Assembly: GCA_009193035.1 (NCBI GenBank)
Contig: SWDT01000011.1
Location: forward strand, 248,001-312,000
Direction of reading: 5' to 3'
DNA length: 64,000 bases
DNA from: Halicephalobus mephisto
Lineage: Eukaryota; Nematoda; Chromadorea; Rhabditida; Panagrolaimidae
The stretch's first letter is position 1. Every line of letters starts with the position of its first letter. The position numbers were made by a program, and so were the translations under genes. A model generated the notes under the pieces. The model was not told the origin of the DNA. It searched no databases and saw only the letters and a list, made by a program, of their open reading frames with translations. Positions 47,315 to 60,208 of this stretch are shown piece after piece.

Positions 47315-49028
47315 CTAATGAGATTGAGCTTCCTTAGACCACTTAGCGATTATAGCAGTTAAGAATGGTTCCAAATTCAATGTAAACTGATAGAATAAGT
47401 AGAGATAAACAGCAACAATCATCCCAACAACAATTTCAAACACCGCAGGTTTAGTCACATGAGCAGTAACTTTGTCCTCTAAAATAATTAAACTAACTTT
47501 CAATTTAAAATTAAAAAACACTTGCCTATATGACCATAGACGACTGCATCTGAGAACTTGACAGGCTGAAGTTGGGTTTTTCCACCGTAACGATCCAGAA
47601 TGTCCTTCAAGAATCTGGCGAACTTGTCAGAAGCTTCGGCATGTCTGGGCACACTCAACACAGCATCTAGGAAGTGCTTCAATCTCTCTTTGTTGATGAC
47701 GTTCTTCCCAACAAAGGAACATTCCGCTCCGTCAGCAAGCGCGTCGACACAGAGAGATTCATCCAAGTCGTAGATGAAACTCAAAATCCCATTCGTAATC
47801 GCCTTGGTGTTTCTGTAGAGAACTTCAATGTCGATGTTGTCCTGGTTATCCAGAAGCGAGTTCCTCATCGGGTCGTTGTAGTCCTTGAAGTGAGTGAGAG
47901 TAATGGCCTGTTTCTTGCGGAGGAGGAAGACTTCATGTTCCCACGCCAGGAACTCGATGGCCGTGTTGATCTTCTTGTGGTTCAATTCCATATTCTGGAG
48001 ACTTGTAAAGCCGTATGAAATTCTGTTGAATAGTTTCTTGACCAAAGATTCATCTTTCGGCAATCTGGCTACTTGCATGTAGAGCTGATCTCCAGATCCT
48101 AAAGAATCCAAGCAAACAGTTAATTCAACGTCTTCTTTGTCGCCCAGATTGTCGATGAATTGACGAGTTCCTTGATAGTTGTACTTCCCACCAACAGTGA
48201 AGACGAACATAATATTGTATCTGGGTCTGTTTCCCTTGGAGTAGAAGTGCTTCAAAGCGACGTAGAGCTCCAGCAACGCAGCGACACCGCTTCCGTTCGA
48301 ATCGGCCTCGACAGACTTGCCAGGAGCCAGACCGGCAGAATCGTAATGAGTGCTTATGACAATTGTCGGACTTTTCGAGTCTCCAGAAGTCAAGGAGGCG
48401 ATGACGTTGAATTGTTTGGTGTTCACTATGGGGGGATTTGCCGTTACGGTAGAAGTCAAGACGTAGTTGTTCGAAGTTAATGCGTTCATCAGCTGTCTCG
48501 TCGCCGTCGGTGCTTTCCCTCCTGTTTCGACCACCTGAACTAGGACTAATCTGATTTCTTGCGAATCTTCAACCAGATAAATGGCCTGATCAGTGTCGAA
48601 GTTCGCCAACTGAGCTTCAATGTCCAAGAAAGCCTGAAAGTTCCATATATAAAAAATACCTAAAAACCAATTACCTGTCTTTCTTCTTTATTCAAAACCG
48701 ACAATTCGTTCGGAATGATGATGAGGACAGCTCCGATCCCGGCTTGAAGGGTGTTTTGGACGTCTTTCCCTATCAAGTCCCGCCATTCCACGATCGCGGC
48801 TTTTCTGACGAAATCAGAACCCACGGACACAGCATCCCAGGATATCTTGCTCGTTCTAGGACCATGGATAACGCCCCCAAGTTCGTATTGTCGCAAACGA
48901 TAGGCCCGGAATCCAATTTCAGTCGCGGCATGTTTGTCTGCTACACTGGCGATGCTGGACGGCAATAAAGTCAAGATATACCCAAGGATCATGTAAGTCC
49001 GCAAAATATCCAGCCAATCCTCTTGCAT
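47315..49028 (-). CDS. nra-2: nicalin (ER membrane, BOS complex subunit)
   Basis: Exons on the minus strand 48675-49028, 47526-48633 and 47315-47478 give 541 residues, close to vertebrate nicalin. The N-terminal hydrophobic segment (TYMILGYILTLLPSSIASV) is a signal sequence. The body is an M28-like, catalytically inactive lumenal domain with THYDSAGLAPG, ADSNGSGVAALLELYVA and GGKYNYQGTRQF. One C-terminal transmembrane helix (FEIVVGMIVAVYLYLFYQF) follows. Nicalin works with NOMO and TMEM147 in membrane-protein biogenesis; the C. elegans orthologue NRA-2 affects acetylcholine-receptor composition. The start at 49028 is preferred over an in-frame ATG at 49148 because a TTTTCCAG acceptor lies between them and the downstream Met precedes the signal. 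The last intron begins GC (G|GCAAGTG), needed to keep the frame. Confidence 0.92.
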
Positions 49029-49602
49029 TTTGAAAGAGAAAAACAATAAATAAATCCGGAAAATCTGGAAAACCGAGATCAGTTGGAAAAAAACAGAGAG
49101 TTCGGCCAGGGAGCGAGAGAGGTAAAAACGGAAAACCGGGTCTCGCACGGAATGCTCGCTTACTCGAGTCAGCTTAAATCCGATATATCCCTTGTTTATT
49201 TATACTTTAACTTTGCATTACATGATCACTATTATCATCACTCTCTGATACCATAATTACCACCAACAAAGTAGTAAATTTAGTATTTTTCTTCGTTTTT
49301 TTCGGAATTGATTACATCAATCGATACTTTTATTTCCCTTTTTCAAATACTTTGTAAATTTTACTTTATTACATTTACTAGTAATAATGGATATTGCTGA
49401 CTCTGTTTCGTTGCAAAACTTGAAGATTTAATGGTCGAATTTTGCGTTTTTTCACGTTTTGGACTTCGACGAAGAAAGCAAAGTCGCGACCATGCTTTCC
49501 ATTTTTTCTTTTTTCGAAGCATGTATAGATTGCTTCGATTTCGTCATCACTGCTTTTTTTAAAGTCGATGATTCTTTATCTTCTTAATTAGTATTTTTTA
49601 GG
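49029..49602. promoter_or_regulatory. divergent promoter region, nicalin / mL64
   Basis: A 574-bp gap between two divergently transcribed genes. TTTTTTAG ends at 49601, one base before the mL64 ATG; a TTTTCCAG acceptor for nicalin lies near 49065-49072 on the other strand. No motif is distinctive enough to name. Confidence 0.5.
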
Positions 49603-50494
49603 ATGATGAAACTTGGAACAGCGACGACTTCTAGACGGGTTTTTTTGAATTTTTATAAAAATGTTTCAACTGCCGCTTCTGAATCCGAGGAAACTGAAGC
49701 TCGGGCAGTTCCGAAGAAGATTAAGACAAAGTAAGCATTTTTGATATATGAAAAAGTCAAATTTCGGAATTTAGCTTGAACGAACGTCACAGGATCATTG
49801 CCGAGGGCGGTGTTCCGCCGGTCACGTACGATTTCGAAAAGGAGAAATTGGGATTGAGGACCAGATTCGGGCTTTATGGATTATCCAGTGGAGTAGACAT
49901 TCGAAAATTATGGCCGACTGTTGAAGTTTGTTTTGAAATTTGAAAATTTTAAAATTGTATTTTTTCAGGAAGTCGAAGAAGCCAAAGCTTTGAAATTCTA
50001 TCGGAAATATTCAGAAGCCCGGGAAATATCGTTGAAAAACGAAGAAAAGAAGGCAAAGGCCATAGAAAACAAGTAAATTAATTTTTTGAAATAATTTTAT
50101 TTGAAAAATTTTAGAATAGCGGAAATCCGTAAAAACGAAGAAAATTACGAAAAAAAATTAGCCGCCTACTATGCCAGTCAAGTCGAAGCAGAAACAGAAA
50201 AAAGTGAACAAGAAAAAAATTTAGAAAAAAGGATCCGGGAAATCCAGGAGTATTTCGGCTATTGGATCGATCCCAAAGACCCCAGATTCGAAGTCATGCT
50301 CAAGCAAAAGGAAGCCGAAGAGAAAAAGGTACGTACTGTACTAGAGTCCACCCTAAAACCGGTCGTTTTTGATTTATGGGGTGACTTTTCTGACCTAGGT
50401 GTTCTTTAACCAGAATCTAATAAGTACTTTTCAGGCAGAAAGAACGGCCAAACGTCTGGCGGCCCAGAAGAAGAAAGTCGCCGCTAGCTCTTGA
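49603..50494 (+). CDS. mitochondrial ribosomal protein mL64 (CRIF1/GADD45GIP1 family)
   Basis: Component of the mitochondrial large ribosomal subunit. Exons 49603-49730, 49775-49925, 49969-50072, 50115-50328 and 50435-50494 join in frame to 218 residues, matching family length. The N-terminus looks like a mitochondrial presequence (Arg/Ser-rich, SRRVFLNFYKNVSTAAS). Family features are the 'RFGLYGLSSGVDIRKLWPT' motif, then a long charged helix, then 'EIQEYFGYWIDPKDPRFEVM' and a Lys/Ala-rich end. A TTTTTTAG acceptor one base before the start codon marks trans-splicing. It is the first gene of a probable two-gene operon, with the arginyltransferase start only 113 bp after its stop. Confidence 0.9.
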
Positions 50495-50606
50495 TTTGTC
50501 TTCCGTTTCCTAGGTTGTTGTGTTTGAATGAATTTATTCGGGATTTTCATCGTGTTGGAAATCGTTTTTATGCGATTTTATATTTTTTAATTTTTTTTTA
50601 AGAAAA
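50495..50606 (+). promoter_or_regulatory. operon-type intercistronic spacer
   Basis: 112 bp between the mL64 stop and the ATE1 ATG, ending in a U-rich tract and TTTTTTTTTAAG acceptor at about 50591-50602. There is no AATAAA, only AATGAA-like sequence. Length and U-richness fit nematode operons, in which the downstream mRNA receives an SL. Confidence 0.6.
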
Positions 50607-53387
<2,781 letters not shown>

Positions 53388-53734
53388 TTTTTTTAAATCA
53401 GATTTTTTTAGAAAATTGATGATTTTGGAGAAATTTTAAACGATTTTTTTGACATTAGGTCATTGTTAGATTTGGATTAATGCTGGTGTCACAGATATTA
53501 TTTTAGTTTTGAAAAATGTGGTTTTAGTAAATCGTTTTTTAAAAAATTTAAAAAAATAAAAAAAATTTGAAAGAAACGTGAAGAGATTTTTGAAAAGAGG
53601 AAATTTGGCGAAATGTGTGAATTGCCAGAGAGCGAGAGAAATGGAAGTCCGCGGCTGTACACGTGTACTTCAGGGAATATCTGGCAGATAAGTCTCCTAA
53701 ATAAAATAATTTTGGATTTTGTAGGTTTTGAATA
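53388..53734 (+). promoter_or_regulatory. upstream region of the ERGIC-53 gene
   Basis: A 347-bp gap. GTACACGTGTAC at 53657-53668 is a perfect 12-bp palindrome with an E-box/ACGT core, 67 bp before the ATG. ACGT-containing sites can be bound by bHLH factors or XBP1-type factors; which applies here is unknown. TTTTGTAG before 'gttttgaataATG' is the probable trans-splice acceptor. Confidence 0.45.
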
Positions 53735-56446
53735 ATGAACCCGATGATAGGATTTGGATTGTTTTTATGCTTGATACCGATGATACTGGGACAAGTTCCA
53801 GTTCATCGAAGGTTTGAATATAAACATTCATTCAGAGCTCCTAATTTGGCTCAGAGAGATGGAAGTATTCCGTTCTGGATGGTTACTGGAGACGCTATTG
53901 CTTCTAGTGAACAGCTCAGATTAGCGCCGTCGATGAGATCAAGGAAAGGAATTGCCTGGAACAAGAGACCTTTTGTCGAAAGTGAGAATTTCGAAATTGA
54001 AATGGCTTTCAAAGTCACTGGACAAGGCAGAGTTGGTGCTGATGGCTTGGCTTTATGGTAGGTTTCTTTAATATTCATATTACAGAGCCCATATATGAAA
54101 TTCCATGTATATAGATTAGTTTTTACTTTAAGTGAGATTTTTATATGAAACTTTAGGTATGCAATGTAGTTTTTATATTTTTTAAAATTCATATATGAAC
54201 TTTATGCAAATAATTTAATTTTTATTTTATAAAAGCCTATATATGAAATTTTATGTATATAGATTATATTTTACTTGGGATTTTTAAACAAAACTAGATG
54301 CGTGGCTTAATTTCGGTTTTGTACGAAATCCATATATGAACTTCCATATACATGGTTTGATTTTTTAGGTATAAAACCCACATATTAAACTTTATATGCA
54401 TAGTTTAGTAGTTATTCTATATGAAGTTTTTATACGAAACTTTAGGTATGTAATGTAGTTTTTATATTTTTTTAAATTCATATATGAACTTCCATATGGT
54501 TTGATTTTTATTTTATTTAAAACTTATCCATAGAATTTTATTTATGGGAATTGATCTTTCTTTTATGTAGAATATATGAAACTTTAGGTACACGGCTCAA
54601 CAAGGCACTCTTGGACCTGTGTTTGGATCTAACGACTACTGGACTGGTCTTGCTGTCATGTTTGATTCTTTCGATAACGATAACATGAAAAATAATCCTT
54701 ATGTGTCTGTGATGATCAATGACGGAACTAGATCATACGATCATCAAACCGACGGAACTCAGCAGATCCTCACTGGTTGTCAGAAGGATTTCAGAAACAA
54801 GCCCTTCCCTGTTCATGTCAAGGTAGAATACGTCAAAAATGTTCTGACTGTTTCGATGACTGATGGATTGACAGCTCAGCATCGTTTCGAACTTTGCATG
54901 AGGGCTGAAAACATCTTTCTTCCAAGAAACGGTTACTTCGGAGTGTCTGCTGCCACTGGAGCCTTGGCTGGTTGGTTTTTTCATTTAAAAAAACTGCTTT
55001 CTCTCCATATAGGGAGCTACTTTGGTATTGGTTATTATTTTTGGACATTTATCGGTGGTTTATGTATAACTATTAGCCCTCAAAAGGTAGAGGATTTTTC
55101 ACTTCATATAGCTTTGATTCAGTAGTTTCTAAATTTTTGTAGATAGAATAGATTAAAAAAATTAACTACGAAATCACTTTCACGTAGATTATTTTAATTG
55201 TAAATTTTAAAAATTTCCCCAAAGTATTTTTATAAAAGAAATTTTGATTTTTTTTTGTAATTTGAAATTCAAAAATTTTAGATGATCATGATGTCGTTGA
55301 ATTCAGCATTTATTCATTGTTGAATGAAGCTCCTAAACCTGCCCAGCCTATTCCTCAGGATGAAAGACAAAAATACGATGCTGAATTCCAGAAACAAATG
55401 GAAGAATATGAACAAGAAAGAAAGAAATTCAAAGAACTTCATCCAGATAAAGCTAGACCTGATGATGAAGAAGAGGAATATGCCAAATACTTTGAAGATG
55501 CTGCTGCTAGAGAATTGAGATTGATATATGAAACCCAGAATGCTATTCATAGAGTTATGCAACAAATGGAAGCGAAATTGAATCAAATTCAACAAAGTCA
55601 AAATATTCATACATCTATGTTACAACAACAAGGTGCTGTTGCTCCTTCAGGAGGTCAGCAACAACAACAACAACCACCTCCTGTTCAAGGAGGGCCTGGA
55701 ACAGGTTTGTTTTTAATTTATAAAGGTCGTAATTTAAAAAATCGTTAAATGACGTTTTGGGATTTTTGAATTTTTGGACGGAATGAAAATAGAAAAAATA
55801 TAGAAAATTAGGCAAAGAAGTGCTGGAATTAAATCACTTTTGGGATAGTTATCTTTTCTAAATTCGTGGTGAGACAGTTTTGTAAAAAACTTTACAATTT
55901 TTAATTTGCATGTTAAATGTGAACTTTCCGATAGTAAAGAATACGGTATTTTTTGTGAATTTTCACTGAAATCGACTTGTTTTTTCTTTTATAGTAGTTT
56001 TGAAAGGTTTTAGAAATTCTAAAAATTTGTACTAATTTGGAAAAATTTTTTTTGGTTTTTAAAAGAATTTAAAATGATGTATTTTAGGATTCCAACAACA
56101 TGAAAAAAACGAATTGATTCAAGGAGTTAGAGATTTGACATCTTCAATTAGAGATATGAAGAATTATGTCAATGAAATCTTCACTAGAACTTATAATCTT
56201 GAACAGAAACTTGGAGGTTCTGGAACTGACTCGAACAAACAATATTTGGAGAATATTCAGAATGATATTCGTCAAATTAGAGCTGCTCAGATTGCCCAAG
56301 GAAATGCTCCAGGAATTAGTGGTGATTCGGCTTGTGGAAATTGTTTAACATCTACGTTGTTTGTACTTTTGGTGCTCGTACAAAGTGGCGTCATATTGGT
56401 CTTCATATTTGTGAGAAGCAAACATGACAAGGCCAAATTTTACTAA
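53735..56446 (+). CDS. ile-1: ERGIC-53 / LMAN1 L-type lectin cargo receptor
   Basis: Mannose-binding cargo receptor cycling between ER and Golgi. Exons 53735-54057, 54588-54970, 55282-55704 and 56088-56446 join in frame to 495 residues (human 510). A signal peptide (residues 1-19) is followed by an L-type lectin domain beginning RRFEYKHSFRAPNL. It includes DGLALWYTAQQGTLGPVFGS, the metal- and sugar-binding AVMFDSFDNDN segment, and GYFGVSAATGALADDHDV. A long coiled-coil stalk (QKYDAEFQKQMEEYEQERKK...), a Gln/Pro-rich linker, a second coiled coil, one transmembrane helix (LFVLLVLVQSGVILVFIFV) and a short cytoplasmic tail ending KAKFY follow. The tail's basic residue and final aromatic resemble the KKFF ER-exit/retrieval signal. 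Introns carry 'catatatgaa' repeats. Confidence 0.93.
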
Positions 56447-57132
56447 ATGACTGCCGTAATCACTTCTACTTGTTTGCATTAGTAGAATTAATTTTATTTT
56501 TTTTTTATTTTAAGAGAGATTGGGTCCGGATGGTTGTTATCTTTCTGTTTCATAAAAAATAATTTTTAATTTTTGATGGAATTGATAGTTGGGGTTTGGG
56601 GGTTTTTTAGAATTCAGCGGGAGATTCTGAAGGACTCGGAAATTTGATGGTTTTCTGGAATTTTGAATTTTTTAGATTTTTTCAGAATTTCATAGATTTT
56701 TGAAAACTGTAAAAGTTTTAAATGAAAGATTTTGGAGTTTTCAAAAATCTCAATCTATAAATTTTTACGAAATTTAAAAAAATTTTAGAATATTTCAGAA
56801 AAGAAATATTGAAAAAATCTGAATTTATTTATTTTAGAAAAAAAACTAAATTTATCTATTTTAGAAAAATTTGAATTTACTTATTTTAAAATGAATTTAT
56901 TTTTAAAAAATTTTAATTTAATTTTAAAAAAAATCAAATCGATTATCTCAGCAGAAATGATGACTTTGATCAATTGCTTGGATCGTTGACGAAGCTTCGA
57001 AAACCTCAGATTTCTTGTTTACACAGAAGCCCATCTTAGTCGGCCCTTGTTGACCGATGGCCAGTCAATCCAAATCCAGCTCCGACCGATTTTGTACACT
57101 GATTCGGACATGAATTTTATTTGAAAGTAAAA
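56447..57132. other. intergenic region before the galaxin-like gene
   Basis: 686 bp with AT-rich low-complexity sequence up to about 56935. A more balanced 190-bp stretch (56940-57130), probably promoter and outron, precedes the start codon. There is no gene or clear repeat. Confidence 0.5.
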
Positions 57133-58611
57133 ATGTCGAAATTTCTTCGATGTTTATTTTTTTGGTTAACTACTGCAGTTACCGTATTCAGTCAGAATTT
57201 GAGTAAGTTTTTTAATATTCAAACTTCTGTCGGGATTTCTAGAATATTTTAGGATCAAAATAAAAGTTACGACATTTTAGAAAATCTGGTAGAAATATTT
57301 GGAAGATTTCTGAATCCTAAAGAAGCTTCTGAAAAGTTGAAATATCTTTCGAAATTTTAGATTTTATAAAAAATTCGAAAATTTTCCAGAATTTTAGAAA
57401 AGTTTCTGAATAGTTCTGGAATCTTAAAAAAGTTGAAATATCTTTCGAAATTTTAGATTTTATGGAAAATTCAAAAATGTTCTAGAATCTTAGAGGAGTT
57501 TCTGAATAGTTCTGGAATCTTAAAAAAATTTTAGAATCTTCAGGAATTCAATAAAAACATTTAGAAAATCAAAAAATTTAACAAGAAATTTTGGAATCAA
57601 AATTGTAAATCAAGATTCTTGGAAATTTAAGAAATTAATATTCAAATAATTTCCTTAAAAAATTTATTTTTAACTTTATAACAGTAGGAAAATATTAATC
57701 AGCAGTCGTTCACTTTTTGTCAAAAAAACAATTTGGCAATCGTTCACTTTTTGCTAGAAAAAAACAATTTGGCAATCGTTCACTTTTTGCCAAAGTTTAT
57801 TTTTCAGGATTAAAATTTTCGAAATAATAAAACTTCAAATTTTAGAATTCTCTAAAAAATTGCTGAAATTCATCTCGGGAATATTTTTAAAATATTTATT
57901 TTTTGTAGTACGGTAATTGAATTGAATACGGTACTTTCAGTTCTGAAAGCATGCTGCAACGGAGACCAGAACTGCATAGAGTACAAACAGCCGGAGGAGA
58001 TGTTCGGAGTGGCTTGTTGCGGAGAGAATCCGATGAACCAGTTCGACCAGATCTGTTGTGACAACGTGACGAGGACCAGAAGACAAGGCTCCGTCTACAT
58101 CGATCGTTGTTGCGGAAATCAGACACTATCCTACGATCAAACTTGCTGTCAAGGGATCGTCCACAATATCCCCAACGGAGAATGTTGCGGAAGCCAGGCT
58201 TACTCGAGATCGAACAGCAATGTTCTTTGTTGTAATGAAGTTCTGAATCTAAACGTCCCCAAGGGATCTATGTGTTGCGGAAATCAACCCTACGATGGAG
58301 GAATCAGGGAATCTTGTTGCGGAGGAATGGTCCAGCAAAAAGAACAATTCGATGGTTGCTGTTCAAACTCGATCGGAAATGACACAACTTATATCCCTTA
58401 CAACACCAAAATTTCGCTCTGTTGCGATCAACCGATCCAGAGGACGGGCAACATGAAGTGCTGTTATCTCAGAAGAAACGGCACTTTCGTTCCTCAGAGT
58501 TACGATTACACCACTTCCTGCTGTGCTTATCCATATATGGAGATAACAGAAAAGAAAAACGGAGTTTGTGTTCAGATTCCGACTCTTTCTCCTCCTAAAA
58601 ATACTCAATAA
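57133..58611 (+). CDS. secreted galaxin-like Cys-Cys repeat protein
   Basis: Exons 57133-57202 and 57941-58611 join in frame to 246 residues. The first exon encodes a signal peptide (MSKFLRCLFFWLTTAVTVFS). The mature part has about fourteen CC pairs spaced 15-25 residues apart, many as CCG(N/S/G), for example CCGNQPYDGG and CCGGMVQQ. This is the pattern of galaxin repeats first described in coral skeletal matrix; related proteins occur in nematodes. Several N-glycosylation sequons (NQT, NVT, NDT, NGT) are visible. There is no transmembrane segment. An extracellular matrix or cuticle role is inferred only from secretion and disulfide content. Intron 1 (738 bp) contains a 39-bp repeat. Confidence 0.82.
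57703..57800. repeat. 39-bp tandem repeat in galaxin-like intron
   Basis: Three units of 'gcaatcgttcactttttgcc' plus 'aaaaaaacaatttg'. Confidence 0.8.
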
Positions 58612-59033
58612 AAAAGTCATAATAATTATAAAATATATTAACAATTGTTTTCAGCTTTCAATGTCTGTATTTTTACTGAGTAAAAACCAGTGATTTTTTC
58701 ATATATGAATATTGCAGTAAAAATAAATGACGTCGGAGTACGTGGAGAAAATATTAAAAGTTAATCGATAGTTAGTAATACTGAATGGTTCGTAGATGAA
58801 AAAGTAGCGAATAATTTCTTGTTATAGTGAAGCAACCTTCTCAAAATCTTATTAATTCAAATAAGATCATTCTCCGGACCTGAGTGATGTTTCTGATTCA
58901 ATGCTCTATAGATTAAACCTAACTGAATCCTGGAATGTCATCTACCACTCGATTCAGCATTTCAATTTTCACAAAAAATTATTACAATCGAAGCTTCCTG
59001 TATCAAAATGAAAATTTCGACATTATCAGTTTT

Positions 59034-59397
59034 CAATTAAAATCAGATTTGAAGGATGTGAATTTCGAAAACTATGCTAGAAAGTCCGCCTTCACAAATC
59101 TGTAATCCTATTACGATCTGAAAGAATTCCCATGGATAAAAAAGTAATAAAATATTTATTTCAAATCATAGTTATATATCTAGCTGGATTGAACTCATTA
59201 AAGTTATATTATTTGATAATGCATTTAATATTTGACATGCGTTTAAATATATAACTCTATGAACTGAAATAAATATTTTTTTAAACTTTTTTGTCCATGG
59301 GGATTCTTTCAGATTGTAATAGGATTACAGATTTGTGAAGGCGAACTTTCTAACATAGTTTTTGAAATTCACATCCTTCAATATCTAATTTTAATTG
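59034..59397. mobile_element. 364-bp foldback element (MITE)
   Basis: Two inverted arms of roughly 130-150 bp: the left begins 'caattaaaatcagatttgaa' and the right ends 'ttcaatatctaattttaatt'. Both contain matching 'gatgtgaatttc', 'tcacaaatctgtaatcctat' and 'aaagaattcccatgga' (right arm in complement). Identity is high by eye. The central spacer is AT-rich, with no open frame and no clear target duplication. Confidence 0.85.
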
Positions 59398-59500
59398 GGA
59401 ATTCATCACAATTTCCGTGTTAATCTACTCACCTATGATTACATTCATTGATTTTTTGAGTTTGAAGTTTCAATTTGGTCAAAATAACTGAAAATAAACT

Positions 59501-59598
59501 GTTGGATCGGGCACCATCTATTTGAGTGCAAGTCGCACAGTGTTGGTCCGAAGCGAAATACCCTGAGGGCCAATGGAGGATTTACGACTGTGAACTGA
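59501..59598 (-). repeat. 100-bp dispersed repeat fragment (copy 2)
   Basis: Reverse complement of the fragment at 35526-35625, sharing 'cgtaaatcctccattggccc', 'tcagggtatttcg' and 'cgatccaaca'. Confidence 0.65.
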
Positions 59599-60208
59599 CG
59601 AGAATTTAAGGAGATTGCACAATATTTTGTGAAAGTCGTTTTTGTATTTCGTGCCTCTGGTTTTATAAATCTGTTTTGTATATTTTCTCATTTATACGTG
59701 AATCAGAATCCCCTAAACACAATCCAACATAAACAATTCGAAATATGATATTTACAAAAGTTAAAGACAAGTATCATGAAAATCGGTAAATGAAGAGTTA
59801 ATGTTTGTAGAAGTGTTAATTTCCACACTGCTTGTAGATAATTTCTTTGACGAACGTCATAAAAAATGTTTTCTATCACTTTTTACAAGTAAGCCATTAA
59901 TATCTTTGATTTTTCGCTTTATGTTCTTTGAATGTTTCATTACATAGTAAATAAATTTCTTAATCACACTTTATAAACATGCACACAATGAATGAGTCAG
60001 CATTTGCTTAATTTAATGAAAAACCAAAAGCAGATGGTGACTTTGTTTTGATCTTGTGATTTCGGCTGATTGGTTTTTCATACACTAAGAACAGATGTAG
60101 GATTTGCTTATTGATCGTCATTGAACTCCCCATCAGACAACTGTCGATCTCAATAAAAAGTCTAGAAACCAATCTGAAGGATCTAAAATCGATACCTATA
60201 GGTAGAAT

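Larger units (their letters stand above)
58612..60208. other. 1.6-kb intergenic region
   Basis: It contains the foldback element 59034-59397 and the repeat fragment 59501-59598. The remaining 600 bp before the crystallin-like gene show no repeats or coding potential and may hold its promoter. 'acctatag|gtagaattt' at about 60200 is a plausible trans-splice acceptor. Confidence 0.5.

Noticed and set aside
49029..49148. Longer nicalin N-terminus starting at 49148
   Set aside because: It would place 40 extra residues before the signal sequence, and a good trans-splice acceptor lies downstream of that ATG.
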